Positions 1-9,360 are shown, numbered from the stretch's first letter. The stretch: 64,000 nucleotides of DNA from Lachnospiraceae bacterium (GCA_017962825.1 JAGCUO010000155.1:1-64000); one strand, 5' to 3'. Numbers and translations: made by a program. Notes: generated by a model from the letters alone, not told the origin.

Positions 1-57
1 AATAAAACTTTTAGATATATCACAAACTCAGTATTTATAAGGCTTTCACACACTTTG

Positions 58-84
58 TTAGCACTCTTGTTAAAAGAGTGCTAA
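58..84. promoter_or_regulatory. CIRCE operator (HrcA binding site)
   Basis: The sequence is TTAGCACTC, nine bases, then GAGTGCTAA, a perfect match to the CIRCE consensus bound by the heat-shock repressor HrcA. It sits 7 bp upstream of the -35 box of the promoter I assign to htpG. CIRCE more often overlaps the promoter or lies in the leader, so either HrcA represses from upstream or a second promoter starts further left, outside what I can call. Confidence 0.95.
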
Positions 85-91
85 TTTTTTC

Positions 92-120
92 TTGACTTTA
101 AAATTGGGCGGTCATAATAT
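92..120 (+). promoter_or_regulatory. sigma-A type promoter of htpG
   Basis: TTGACT (92-97), a 17-bp spacer and TAATAT (115-120). It lies between the CIRCE operator and the htpG ribosome binding site (AAGGAGG, about 12 bp before the ATG). The call rests on the boxes and spacing only. Confidence 0.7.
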
Positions 121-164
121 GATAATCGTGGTTTAGCATTACGCGCTATAAGGAGGCGATTTTT

Positions 165-2228
165 ATGAACGAAAAAATGGGAAATCTTTCGATAGACAGC
201 GAAAATATATTCCCGATAATCAAGAAGTGGATGTATTCGGACCACGATATATTCTACCGCGAGCTGGTTTCCAACGGATGCGATGCGGTAACCAAGCTTA
301 AGAAGCTGGACATGATGGGAGAGTATGAGCTTCCCGAAGGTTACAAGGGCAGGATCGATGTTGTACTCGATCCCGCAGAGAAGACCATTTCCATCATCGA
401 TAACGGTCTCGGAATGACCGCAGAAGAAGTTGAGGAATACATTACCAAGATCGCATTTTCAGGAGCAACCGATTTCATCGAGAAATACAAGGATAAGAGT
501 AATTCGGACCAGATCATCGGTCATTTCGGACTGGGATTCTATTCCGCTTTCATGATCGCAGATGAGGTTCATATCGATACCCTTTCCTACAAGGACGGAG
601 CAAAGGCCGTACACTGGGAATGCGACGGAAGCACTTCATACAGCATTGCTGACGGCGATAAGGCTGAAGTCGGAACCAAGATCACTCTTTACGTCAATGA
701 GGACTGCCTTGAGTTCTGCAATGAATACAAGGCGAGAGAAGTTCTTAAAAAGTACTGCGGCTTCATGCCTACAGAGATCTACATGTCCAAGGTAAACGAT
801 GATTCCACCGAGACCATCGATCTTGAGGACAAGAGAGATGACGATGTAGTTGTAGAAGAGATCCATCCTACCGTAGAGAAGAAAGAGGACGGAACCGAAG
901 AGGTTAAGGGAAAAGAAAGATTAAAGATCAAAAAGCGCCCCGAACTTATCAACGATCCCAATCCTCTTTGGACCAAAACTCCTTCGGACTGTACCAAGGA
1001 AGAGTATCTTGAGTTCTACCGCAAGGTATTCCAGGACTACAAGGAGCCTCTTTTCTGGATCCACCTGAACATGGATTATCCTTTCAACATGAAGGGAATC
1101 CTTTACTTCCCCAAGATCAATATGGAATACGATTCTCTTGAGGGAACCATCAAGCTTTACAATAACCAGGTATTTATCGCGGATAATATCAAAGAGGTCA
1201 TTCCCGAGTTCCTGATGCTCTTAAAGGGTGTCATCGACTGTCCCGACCTTCCTCTCAACGTATCCAGAAGTGCACTTCAGAACGACGGATTCGTAGCTAA
1301 GATCGAGGAGTACATTTCCAAGAAAGTTGCCGAGAAACTTTCCGGAATGTGCAAGACCGAGAAGGAAGATTATGAGAAGTACTGGGACGACATAGCTCCT
1401 TTCATCAAGTTCGGATGCTTAAAGGATGATAAGTTCTGCACCAAGATGAACGATTACATCCTTTTCAAGAATATCGACGGCAAGTACCTGACTCTTCCCG
1501 AGTGCCTTGAGACCAAGCCTATCGACGGCGCGGAGGATGAGGATAACACCGAAGAGAAAACAGAGGATACTGCAGATACTGCTGAAGAAAAGACTGAGGA
1601 CGAGAAGAAGGAAAAGATCATCTACTACGTAACAGATCCTCAGCAGCAGAGCCAGTATATCGCCATGTTCAAGGCTGCCAAGATGGATGCCGTAATCCTA
1701 ACACATCACATCGACATGCCTTTCGTACAGCAGCTTGAGAGTAAGAATGAGGGCATCAGATTCAAGCGTATCGACGCAGATGTTACCGATGCCATGAAGA
1801 CCAAGACTTCCAAGAAGGCGGAGGAAGAACTGGCTGAGCTTACTTCCAAGGTAGAGGGCATCATGAAGAAGGTCCTCAAGAAGGATAAGATCACCGTAAA
1901 GGTTGAGAAGCTCAAGAATAAGAAGGTGGCTTCGATGCTCACCCTTTCCGAAGAGACCCGCAGAATGCAGGATATGATGAAGATGTATTCCGCAAGAGGA
2001 ATGGATATGGGCGATTTCGGAAGCGAAGGAGAGACTCTCATTCTCAATGCCGGACATCCTCTGGTAAAGTATGTTACCGAGCATGAAGACGGTGAGAATA
2101 CCCGCATGATATGTGAGCAGCTCTATGATCTTGCCAAGATTCAGCAGGCTCCTCTTTCTGCCGATGACATGGCTTCATTTATCACAAGAAGCAATGACAT
2201 TCTTTTAATGCTTGCAGGTGAAAAATAA
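165..2228 (+). CDS. htpG: molecular chaperone HtpG (Hsp90 family)
   Basis: Cytosolic Hsp90-type ATPase chaperone that helps refold client proteins. The GHKL ATPase domain is clear: catalytic Glu33 and Asn37 in ELVSNGCDA, Asp79/Gly83 in DNGLGM, and the lid/glycine-rich segment IGHFGLGFYSAF. The middle-domain signature LPLNVSRSALQ is present. At 687 aa it is longer than the roughly 625 aa of the E. coli protein. The extra length is mostly a charged linker after the N domain (about residues 220-250) and a very acidic Glu/Asp/Thr-rich insert at about residues 453-487, just before the conserved KIIYYVTD segment. The start follows a strong Shine-Dalgarno. Regulation by HrcA is indicated by the upstream CIRCE; B. 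subtilis htpG is not HrcA-controlled, so this is a lineage difference. Confidence 0.97.
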   Translation: MNEKMGNLSIDSENIFPIIKKWMYSDHDIFYRELVSNGCDAVTKLKKLDMMGEYELPEGYKGRIDVVLDPAEKTISIIDNGLGMTAEEVEEYITKIAFSGATDFIEKYKDKSNSDQIIGHFGLGFYSAFMIADEVHIDTLSYKDGAKAVHWECDGSTSYSIADGDKAEVGTKITLYVNEDCLEFCNEYKAREVLKKYCGFMPTEIYMSKVNDDSTETIDLEDKRDDDVVVEEIHPTVEKKEDGTEEVKGKERLKIKKRPELINDPNPLWTKTPSDCTKEEYLEFYRKVFQDYKEPLFWIHLNMDYPFNMKGILYFPKINMEYDSLEGTIKLYNNQVFIADNIKEVIPEFLMLLKGVIDCPDLPLNVSRSALQNDGFVAKIEEYISKKVAEKLSGMCKTEKEDYEKYWDDIAPFIKFGCLKDDKFCTKMNDYILFKNIDGKYLTLPECLETKPIDGAEDEDNTEEKTEDTADTAEEKTEDEKKEKIIYYVTDPQQQSQYIAMFKAAKMDAVILTHHIDMPFVQQLESKNEGIRFKRIDADVTDAMKTKTSKKAEEELAELTSKVEGIMKKVLKKDKITVKVEKLKNKKVASMLTLSEETRRMQDMMKMYSARGMDMGDFGSEGETLILNAGHPLVKYVTEHEDGENTRMICEQLYDLAKIQQAPLSADDMASFITRSNDILLMLAGEK

Positions 2229-2247
2229 TACGTAAAATACTGTAAAT

Positions 2248-2283
2248 GCCCCGAAGAAACGCGAGCTTCTTCGGGGCGTTTTT
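2248..2283 (+). terminator. intrinsic terminator after htpG
   Basis: Perfect 11-bp stem (GCCCCGAAGAA with TTCTTCGGGGC), an 8-base loop and a T-run. It separates htpG from the next operon. Confidence 0.92.
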
Positions 2284-2285
2284 GG

Positions 2286-2314
2286 TTTACTAAACAACCG
2301 TTTTTTGGTATACT
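2286..2314 (+). promoter_or_regulatory. promoter of the DUF5717/Hsp70-like operon
   Basis: TTTACT (2286-2291), 17-bp spacer, TATACT (2309-2314), located between the htpG terminator and the GGTGGAGAAGG ribosome binding site of the 1208-aa gene. The same -35 sequence and spacing occur before purA. Confidence 0.65.
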
Positions 2315-2345
2315 TTTTATATCTTTGTGAAGGTGGAGAAGGATA

Positions 2346-5300
2346 ATGCGCCGGGTTCTTTCGAGAATATTGCAGGGCAATTACACATCTGAAGATCTTT
2401 CTCTTGATTTTTCCTGTTCCAGGATAGAATTGGACGTTCTCGCAGGTGAGGAATACGAAGGTTCCTTTCATGTTTATTCGTCATCAAATGCGATCCCCGA
2501 GGGAAAGGTAGTATCATCCGATCTGAGGATGGTGCTGATTTCCGATACCCTTACGGGCAAGGACTCCGAGATCACATACAGATTAAATCCCGATTATTGC
2601 AATGAAGGTGACACTGTTAAGGGTGCTTTCTCCGTCATTTCCAATATGGGTGAATACTATATTCCTTTTTCGGTCAATATCGTAAGATCGGTTCCCGATT
2701 CTTCGATAGGACCCGTTAAGAATCTGTTTCATTTCACAAACCTGGCAAGAGCCGAGTGGAAGGAAGCACTTTCTCTTTTTTATTCCAAGGATTTTCCCCA
2801 CGTCATAGCCGATTCTGATACGCAGACGAAGCTTGCTTATAAAGCGTTGTCCGCTCAGAGGGGCACTGAACTGAATATGGAGGAATTCCTCATCTATGCG
2901 GGCAAAAAGAACCGTGTAACCTATTCCTTCAGGGCAGGTGAGGTCAATATTTCCGTTCCTTCCGCAGAGCGCGGAATGGGGCTTAAGGAAGTTGTCATTG
3001 AGATAGGTAAGGATGGATGGGGCTATACACATCTTGACGTCAAGTTCGAAGGAGGTTTTCTTTTCTCGGATACATCGGTTCTTAAAGCTGATGATTTCTC
3101 GGGGAATATCTGCTCGCTTAAATTCTTTGTGGATTCATCCGCGTGTGCATCGGGACTTCATCCCGGCAAGATCATTCTTTCCAATTCTTACATAGAGCTT
3201 GTGATACCCGTATGGCTCAGCGTCGGCGGAAAGAGTAAGACTGCGGGCGAGGAGCATTCCAAGAAAACTCTTTTCGTAAGAGTTACCAAGTTATATGTTA
3301 AAAAGATCCTCGGAGAGATCGAGAGAAACACTTATATCGCCGAGGCCGGAAGACTTATAGATCATATCCTTACCATTGATGAGTACGATATAACGGCCAA
3401 GCTTATGCAGGCTCACGTGCTTTTGATGCAGGGAAGGGAAAGCGAAGCTGCCTGGACATGTGATTATGCCGCCCAGCTTCTTGAGAAGAACGACAGCAAG
3501 AGAGCAGCGGATTCCAAATCTCTTGTACTTGATAATGCATATCTTGATTATCTCAGGATCCTTTCCGGAGAAGATAAGATACAGGCCAAGGCCCGCAAGC
3601 ACCTCGATGAAATGTCCAAACGTTTCAGGGATGACTGGAGAGTAAGGTGGATCCATGCCAAGGCGCGTTTCGGCGAGACGGGCGATACCGCATCCTTTTG
3701 GAATGCCATGAAGAAACTCAGCGAGGAGGATTGTAACAGCCCCGCTATTTACGCCGAAGGAACACTTCTGTTAAAAGAAGACCCTTCTCTTGCATCCGAG
3801 CCCGACAGATTTACTCTGAGAACCATACTCTTCGGACTTAAGAGAGGAATCCTCGGAGAAGATATCAAAGAAAATCTTCTCTACATTTCCGGAAGAAGCC
3901 GTGCTGCGATTCCCATGCTCCTGAGAGCACTTGAGGAAATGTACAAGGTTAGTCCCGATAACCGTATCCTAGAAGAGATCTGTTCCCAGCTCATAAGAAG
4001 TTTCAGAAGAGACGAACAGGCTGCGGTCTGGTATAAGAGAGCTGCACAGGAAGATGTCAGACTTACCAATCTTTATGAGAACTATGTCATGAGTCTCGGT
4101 GAGGATTCTTTCGAAGACATTCCCATGAATGTTCTTAAGTATTTCTCCATGTCCGATACCCTTGATGCGCTCCATACCGGAAGCCTCTATCACTATGTCA
4201 TCAGACATAAGAGAGATCTCGGTCCACTTTTTGATGTTTATCTTCCCAAGATGGAAAGCTTTGCCATGGAGCAGATCGGCAAGGGCGTTATCACAAGACA
4301 TCTTGCGGCTGTTTATTATGACGTTATCAATCCCGCATCTCTGGACAGAAACAATGCCAGGTTGTTTGCGGATATGCTTTATTCCGTATGGCTTCAGTCT
4401 TCGGATTCCAAATATGTAAAGGCATATGTATATCAAAAGGGATTCAAAGCACCCTGGGAATATAAGCTGGGAGAAGGAAACGGATGGATCTCCGTATACG
4501 GCAATGACTATATAGTTGCTCTTGAGGATTCTTACGGAAACAGATATGTAAAGAGTTCTGATTACACTCTTGAAAAACTGATGCTTCCAGGCAAGTTCAT
4601 CAAAGCCGTTGCGGACTGCGTTTACGACAACGACAGATTTAACATGAACATCCTTAATACCACAAAGGGTGAAGATGAGGTTAACGACGGCAATATTCTC
4701 AGATATCAGAATCTTGCGTCATCTGAAGAACTTGAGAGAAGCGTGGCCGATTCATACAAGTTAAAGCTTCTGGATCACTTCGCACTCAAGGGCGACAGAT
4801 TATCCCTTGTCAACGGTCTTAAGACCATTCATCCCGGTCTTATGAATGCCGAGGATAAATGCGAGGTTATGAGACTTATGCTCATGACTGCGGACTACAG
4901 GCCTATTTACGAACTGATAAAAGCATGCGGTCCCTATTTTGCGGATCCCAGATATATGCAGACCTTCCTTGACAGAAGACTTATCGATACGGAGGGTGAG
5001 GATGAGATCTTAACGGCATCCGCCATCTACTGTGTAAGTCTTGGTAAAAAGGATGGAATCATACTTCAGTATCTGTCCGATCATTATGAAGGACAGTGCA
5101 AGGATCTCAGAAATATCTGGAAAATGTCCGGAGGCTACGGCGTTAACCGTAAGGGCATCGAAGAGAGAATGATCATACAGATGCTTTACAGCGGAGCATT
5201 TGTGGGTGAGAGAAACGAGATCTTTGAGGACTATCTGATAGACGATCCGGATCCCGAAGTGGTAAGAGCATTCCTTCTTCAGTCATGCTATGACTACTTT

Positions 5301-5972
5301 GTGCACGAGAAGCTGATCGCACCCGGTATATTTGCGGAACTTGGCAAGTACGGTGGAAGCAGTAAGGATCTTCCCAAGGAAGCGGCTCTTGCATATCTGA
5401 AATATTATTCGGAATCTCCCAAGGAGATTACGGATGAGATCAGAGTCAGGATAATAGAACTTCTTAATGTGATGATGAAGGACCGTATCCATCTGGGAAT
5501 GTTCCAGAACTTCCTGTCCGAAGATGCCTTTCCCGAAGGGGATCTCAGAACAAATCTTCTTGAAGTCCTTGATGTAATGCATGATCGAACCATCATCGAT
5601 TACAGGGCATCGGAAGGAAATACCGCCATTATCCATTACACTTTTGCCGGTGAATCCGAAGAGGATTGCAAATACCGCGAAGAGCGTATGAGAGATGTTT
5701 GCGGTGGTGTGTGCTTCAAAGAATTCGTTCTCTTTTTCGGAGAATGCGTTCAGTATTACATAACCGAGGAGACTGCCGGCGGTTCGGAACTTAAGACCAG
5801 CGGTGTGCTCAGGAAAAATGATGTGCTCGGTTCTGCTGAAGGATCGGTATTCGGACTTATATCCGATATGCTGGTCAGCAACACTCTTCAGGACTATGCG
5901 ACATTCGATAAGCTTTACGACGAGTATTACAGGAAAGAGTATTTGAAGAAAAAACTGTTCAGTCTGGAGTAA
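2346..5972 (+). CDS. large DUF5717-like protein of unknown function
   Basis: 1208 aa, no signal peptide or membrane segment, so probably cytosolic. The first 290 residues look beta-rich (alternating hydrophobic strands, several FSCSR/IELDVLAGEEYEGSF-like segments). From about residue 300 to the end it is almost wholly helical with TPR-like spacing of Ala/Leu/Tyr. From memory it resembles DUF5717, a family I associate with Lachnospiraceae; I cannot verify this by search. It opens an operon: its stop is 1 bp from the next ATG, and the four following genes are within a few bases of each other. Pairing with an Hsp70-like ATPase (next gene) suggests a scaffold or co-chaperone role, which is inference. 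Function unknown. Confidence 0.8.
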   Translation: MRRVLSRILQGNYTSEDLSLDFSCSRIELDVLAGEEYEGSFHVYSSSNAIPEGKVVSSDLRMVLISDTLTGKDSEITYRLNPDYCNEGDTVKGAFSVISNMGEYYIPFSVNIVRSVPDSSIGPVKNLFHFTNLARAEWKEALSLFYSKDFPHVIADSDTQTKLAYKALSAQRGTELNMEEFLIYAGKKNRVTYSFRAGEVNISVPSAERGMGLKEVVIEIGKDGWGYTHLDVKFEGGFLFSDTSVLKADDFSGNICSLKFFVDSSACASGLHPGKIILSNSYIELVIPVWLSVGGKSKTAGEEHSKKTLFVRVTKLYVKKILGEIERNTYIAEAGRLIDHILTIDEYDITAKLMQAHVLLMQGRESEAAWTCDYAAQLLEKNDSKRAADSKSLVLDNAYLDYLRILSGEDKIQAKARKHLDEMSKRFRDDWRVRWIHAKARFGETGDTASFWNAMKKLSEEDCNSPAIYAEGTLLLKEDPSLASEPDRFTLRTILFGLKRGILGEDIKENLLYISGRSRAAIPMLLRALEEMYKVSPDNRILEEICSQLIRSFRRDEQAAVWYKRAAQEDVRLTNLYENYVMSLGEDSFEDIPMNVLKYFSMSDTLDALHTGSLYHYVIRHKRDLGPLFDVYLPKMESFAMEQIGKGVITRHLAAVYYDVINPASLDRNNARLFADMLYSVWLQSSDSKYVKAYVYQKGFKAPWEYKLGEGNGWISVYGNDYIVALEDSYGNRYVKSSDYTLEKLMLPGKFIKAVADCVYDNDRFNMNILNTTKGEDEVNDGNILRYQNLASSEELERSVADSYKLKLLDHFALKGDRLSLVNGLKTIHPGLMNAEDKCEVMRLMLMTADYRPIYELIKACGPYFADPRYMQTFLDRRLIDTEGEDEILTASAIYCVSLGKKDGIILQYLSDHYEGQCKDLRNIWKMSGGYGVNRKGIEERMIIQMLYSGAFVGERNEIFEDYLIDDPDPEVVRAFLLQSCYDYFVHEKLIAPGIFAELGKYGGSSKDLPKEAALAYLKYYSESPKEITDEIRVRIIELLNVMMKDRIHLGMFQNFLSEDAFPEGDLRTNLLEVLDVMHDRTIIDYRASEGNTAIIHYTFAGESEEDCKYREERMRDVCGGVCFKEFVLFFGECVQYYITEETAGGSELKTSGVLRKNDVLGSAEGSVFGLISDMLVSNTLQDYATFDKLYDEYYRKEYLKKKLFSLE

Positions 5973-5973
5973 T

Positions 5974-7245
5974 ATGCTTAAACTTCCCGGGGGCTTTGGA
6001 AGCTCCGGAAAACGATATATTGTGGGTTTTGACCTGAGCGATGTTTCCTGCGGGATCAGTTATTGTTCTGACCGCGGCGATATTCGCACGGTCTCTCTTG
6101 TAGCGGGAAGCGAAGAGTATGTCATCCCCGTTGCGCTTTCAAAGAGACACGGCGCGGGACAGTGGTTCTTCGGAAAAGAAGCTTATACTTCATCGGAAGC
6201 AGGTGAGAGTATTCTTGTTACGGGGCTTTACAGCAAAGCTCTTTCCGGTGAGGATACACAGATAGACGGCCTTGTATATGGTGCGGACTCGCTTCTTACG
6301 CTTTATCTGAAGAGAGCCTTCGGCCTTCTGCAGAGCGTAGGTTCATCGGATCGAATGGAAGCCGTTATGTTCACGCTTCCGGAAGTGACCGACAGGGCCA
6401 TGGATCTTATCAGGGAATGCCTGAAGAGTCTTCATATCAAAACTGACAGGGTTTATTTCCTCAGTCATTCCGAGAGCTTTTTCTACTACGTATCAAATCA
6501 GGGTGAAGACAGGATGCATCTGAATCCGATCCTCTTTACCGTTGATGACAAATACATAACCCAGACCAAGCTTCCGCTTAACAGGCGCACAACTCCTCAG
6601 GTTGTATATGCGGAGAATGCCTACTTTGAACTTCCCGTGGGAAGAGGAGCACTTCCCGATGAGCTTGACAATCTGCTTCTCAAAGCCGCCCAGGGCGGTA
6701 AGGAATTCGGTCAGGAGTATTCGTACTATCTTGTGGGTGAAGACTTTGCTGAGGAAGCAATCCCCAATTCACTGAAGTTTATGTGCAGCAGGGGCAAGGT
6801 TTACGGCGGAACCAATCTTTTCTCAAAGGGTGCGGTATATGCATTGCTTGAGAAACTTAAAACTTCCGGAGAGCCTTCTCCGTATATATTCCTCGGTGAT
6901 GATAAGCTATCCGCAAATATCGGAATGAATATCTTAAGCCAGGGAAGCGATGTTTATTATGCACTGCTTGATGCCGGCACATGCTGGTACGAAGCGGAGG
7001 CGGGGCTTGAATTCTACATCTCCGGCGGAAATGATGTGACACTTACTTTATCCTCCATCATAGGCGGAGGTAATTCGGACGTGATCATTACCCTCGAAGG
7101 GTATGAAGGTGAACTTACAAGAATGAGACTGACCGCGACCATGTCAGGTCCCGGACAACTGAGTATAGTGATAGAAGACAAGGGTCTTGGTGTTTTCACA
7201 CAGACAAAGCCCCGTAAATGGGAAGAGGAGATCAAACTTCCGTAA
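5974..7245 (+). CDS. divergent Hsp70/actin-fold-like protein (DUF5716-like)
   Basis: 423 aa. The N terminus IVGFDLSDVSCGISY resembles the phosphate-1 loop of the actin/Hsp70 ATPase fold. It is followed by VIPVALSKR...WFFGKEA, laid out like the 'TPS...VGxxA' stretch of DnaK. The second half carries SPYIFLGDDK and a short beta-rich tail (about residues 330-415) ending in a lysine-rich C terminus, reminiscent of a shortened substrate-binding beta domain. The helical lid of DnaK is absent and the protein is well short of the usual 600 aa. From memory it belongs near DUF5716. The gene is translationally coupled on both sides (1 bp after the upstream stop; TAATG overlap downstream), so it should be made in step with its partners. 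Catalytic competence is uncertain. Confidence 0.7.
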   Translation: MLKLPGGFGSSGKRYIVGFDLSDVSCGISYCSDRGDIRTVSLVAGSEEYVIPVALSKRHGAGQWFFGKEAYTSSEAGESILVTGLYSKALSGEDTQIDGLVYGADSLLTLYLKRAFGLLQSVGSSDRMEAVMFTLPEVTDRAMDLIRECLKSLHIKTDRVYFLSHSESFFYYVSNQGEDRMHLNPILFTVDDKYITQTKLPLNRRTTPQVVYAENAYFELPVGRGALPDELDNLLLKAAQGGKEFGQEYSYYLVGEDFAEEAIPNSLKFMCSRGKVYGGTNLFSKGAVYALLEKLKTSGEPSPYIFLGDDKLSANIGMNILSQGSDVYYALLDAGTCWYEAEAGLEFYISGGNDVTLTLSSIIGGGNSDVIITLEGYEGELTRMRLTATMSGPGQLSIVIEDKGLGVFTQTKPRKWEEEIKLP

Positions 7246-7967
7246 TGGCATCCAGAATATCTTTAAGCATCGGAATATATTCTCAGGTCCCCTATGTAAT
7301 GCCGGCGATCGAAATACCGGTTTATTGCATAGAGGAGCTTTGCGTTGCCTTTAAGGAGAATGCGGTTCTTATCGATGAGCAGATAATGAACAAGCCTCTT
7401 TTGGAATGGATCTACAAGGATCTCGGATTAAGGGAACTTGCGGATGCTCTTGCGGGGATCATCGCTTCAAAGGGAAGCCTTGGAGATTTCTGCAGATATA
7501 TTCTGGAGTATACCGGCTTGTTTGACAGAAGCACTGTTTTTGAAGTGTGCAGGACTCTGACCATGGGTGTCGGAATGTCGACTCTCGAAAGACAGAAGAA
7601 GCAGGCCGATAATCTTGCGGAAAGCGGTAACTACGAAGCTGCGATCCACGCCTACAGAAATGTCATTGATAAGTGCGGCGGAATGGATAACAGCAACTCA
7701 CCCGCTTCACTTTCGCTTCTCGGAAACGTATATCATAATCTGGGATGTTCCTATGCCGGAATGATGAAGTACAGACTTGCTGCGGCTTCTTTTAAGAAAG
7801 CCTGCGAATGTGAGGAGACTCCTGAGCACCGCCACAGCTTTATTGCGGCCTTAAGGCTTTCCATGCCGGGTCCCGATTTTGTCAATTACATTGCATCCCA
7901 TCCGGACCTTGGTCCCGAATCCATCACCATTGACGGTGAGATAGATGCTCTGAAAAAAGAATACTAA
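7245..7967 (+). CDS. TPR-like protein of the Hsp70-like operon
   Basis: 240 aa, cytosolic. The ATG at 7245 overlaps the upstream stop as TAATG and is preferred to an upstream GTG/ATG inside the previous gene. The C-terminal half has two helical-hairpin units that read as TPRs (QADNLAESGNYEAAIHAYRN and CSYAGMMKYRLAAASFKKAC), the usual form for a protein-docking module. The N-terminal 110 residues are not recognised. Context suggests it acts with the Hsp70-like protein, for example as a client or co-chaperone adaptor; this is inference. Confidence 0.75.
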   Translation: MASRISLSIGIYSQVPYVMPAIEIPVYCIEELCVAFKENAVLIDEQIMNKPLLEWIYKDLGLRELADALAGIIASKGSLGDFCRYILEYTGLFDRSTVFEVCRTLTMGVGMSTLERQKKQADNLAESGNYEAAIHAYRNVIDKCGGMDNSNSPASLSLLGNVYHNLGCSYAGMMKYRLAAASFKKACECEETPEHRHSFIAALRLSMPGPDFVNYIASHPDLGPESITIDGEIDALKKEY

Positions 7968-7982
7968 TCCTGTGGCGAGGGT

Positions 7983-8105
7983 ATGTCACATCAGATCATG
8001 AAGAAGACCAAAGAGTCCATGGACTACAATGACATTGCCCGCGATAACGAACACATCCTTGAAGGTCTCAAGGAAAAATACAGAAGTCAGATGCCTGTCG
8101 GTTAA
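7983..8105 (+). CDS. 40-aa microprotein in the Hsp70-like operon
   Basis: ATG at 7983 preceded by GCGAGGG, 15 bp after the upstream stop and ending 7 bp before the next ATG, so it fills the gap between two operon genes almost exactly. The 40 residues are highly charged and helix-prone, with several Lys, Glu and Asp and no hydrophobic segment. I recognise no family. Fit to the gap, a ribosome binding site and the operon context argue that it is real; a spurious ORF of this length cannot be excluded. Confidence 0.55.
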   Translation: MSHQIMKKTKESMDYNDIARDNEHILEGLKEKYRSQMPVG

Positions 8106-8112
8106 ACATTAA

Positions 8113-9291
8113 ATGGGATTTTTATCAAAACTTTTTAAATTTGCATCAGGTAAAAAGCGTGCCTTCGCCGAAGACGAAAACGAGGAGATCGTATACGACA
8201 GGGAAGGCATTGATTTTCATGACCAGACTCAGCGTACCAGATATGTGGCAGAGTGCCTCGAGCAGATTGCGGAAGGCAGCAGGGAGATGGACAGTCTCAG
8301 GGATGAGTACGATCTTGTGACTTCGTATCTGAAGGATATGGAGGAGATCGAAGCACTTCCCGAAAAACAGAGACGTGAGATCGATACCCTTGCTAGGCAG
8401 ATAGAAAACTACGAAAGCGATATCGAAAAGTTCAGAACGAGGAAATCTCCCCTGACGGACGAGCAGTTCGCTTCTTTACGAAGAAGGGAAAAAGAAATCC
8501 CCGAAGGGCTTGCGAAGATCAAAGAAAACGAGCGCATGGCGGTTCTTATCAAGAAGGATCTAAAACGCCTTGACGGTGAGAGAAAAGCCCTGGCCTTCAG
8601 AGAGAATGAACTTGGCGAGACAATGGATAACATGCGTGGAATGGCGGTTATTTTCACGGTATCCGCCGCGGCTCTTTTGATCATTCTTGCCATAATGCAG
8701 TTTGCATTCGGAATGACGGTATACATAGGATATTTCCTTGCCATAGCCACCGTATCCGTTGCACTTACGGTAGTGTGTGTCAAATTCATAGATGCCAACA
8801 AGGAGCTTTCGAAAGCATCCGGAAACATGGGTAAGCTCATCCAGCTTCAGAACACCGTTAAGATCAGATACGTCAATAACAGGAATCTTCTTCAGTATCT
8901 CTACATCAAGTTTGACTGTAAGAACGGCAAAGAACTTGACGACCTGTGGGGAATGTACACCAAGGAAGCGGAGGACAGAAGAGCCTTTAATGAAAATTCC
9001 GCCGGTGCCGAGATAGCAAGGGATGACCTGATAAGGCTTCTCGGAAAATATCATGTGGCACGTCCCAGAAGGTGGCTGGACCAGATTCCGGCACTTCTCG
9101 ACAAGCGTGAGATGGTAGAGCTTCGCCACGGATACATCTTACGGCGTCAGTCTCTCCGCGAGCAGATCGAGTACAACGAGACCAGAGCCCGCTCCGCCAA
9201 GGACGAGATCACAAGCATAGCCAAAGCCTACCCCATGTACGCAGGCGAGATCCTTGAAATGACCGAAAAATTCGACCCCGAGACAGAATAG
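8113..9291 (+). CDS. coiled-coil protein with central hydrophobic hairpin
   Basis: 392 aa, no recognised family. Residues about 40-175 are strongly charged heptad-like helix (coiled coil). Two adjacent hydrophobic segments follow at about 178-200 and 203-225 (rich in Ile, Ala, Val), then a second charged helical region to the C terminus. The topology suggests a membrane hairpin with both coiled-coil arms in the cytosol. It is the last gene of the operon that starts at 2346, and may anchor the soluble partners at the membrane; that is inference. Confidence 0.7.
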   Translation: MGFLSKLFKFASGKKRAFAEDENEEIVYDREGIDFHDQTQRTRYVAECLEQIAEGSREMDSLRDEYDLVTSYLKDMEEIEALPEKQRREIDTLARQIENYESDIEKFRTRKSPLTDEQFASLRRREKEIPEGLAKIKENERMAVLIKKDLKRLDGERKALAFRENELGETMDNMRGMAVIFTVSAAALLIILAIMQFAFGMTVYIGYFLAIATVSVALTVVCVKFIDANKELSKASGNMGKLIQLQNTVKIRYVNNRNLLQYLYIKFDCKNGKELDDLWGMYTKEAEDRRAFNENSAGAEIARDDLIRLLGKYHVARPRRWLDQIPALLDKREMVELRHGYILRRQSLREQIEYNETRARSAKDEITSIAKAYPMYAGEILEMTEKFDPETE

Positions 9292-9360
9292 AAGGGTATG
9301 CGGCGTGCGGAAATCACGAAAAAATGTTACGTAGCCCGCTGCGGGTTTTAAGAACAGTTA

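Noticed and set aside
1698..2107. Long antisense frames inside htpG, and similar ones in the ATP synthase and recN regions
   Set aside because: They are mirror frames of well-conserved genes, caused by codon bias, with no ribosome binding site or family match.
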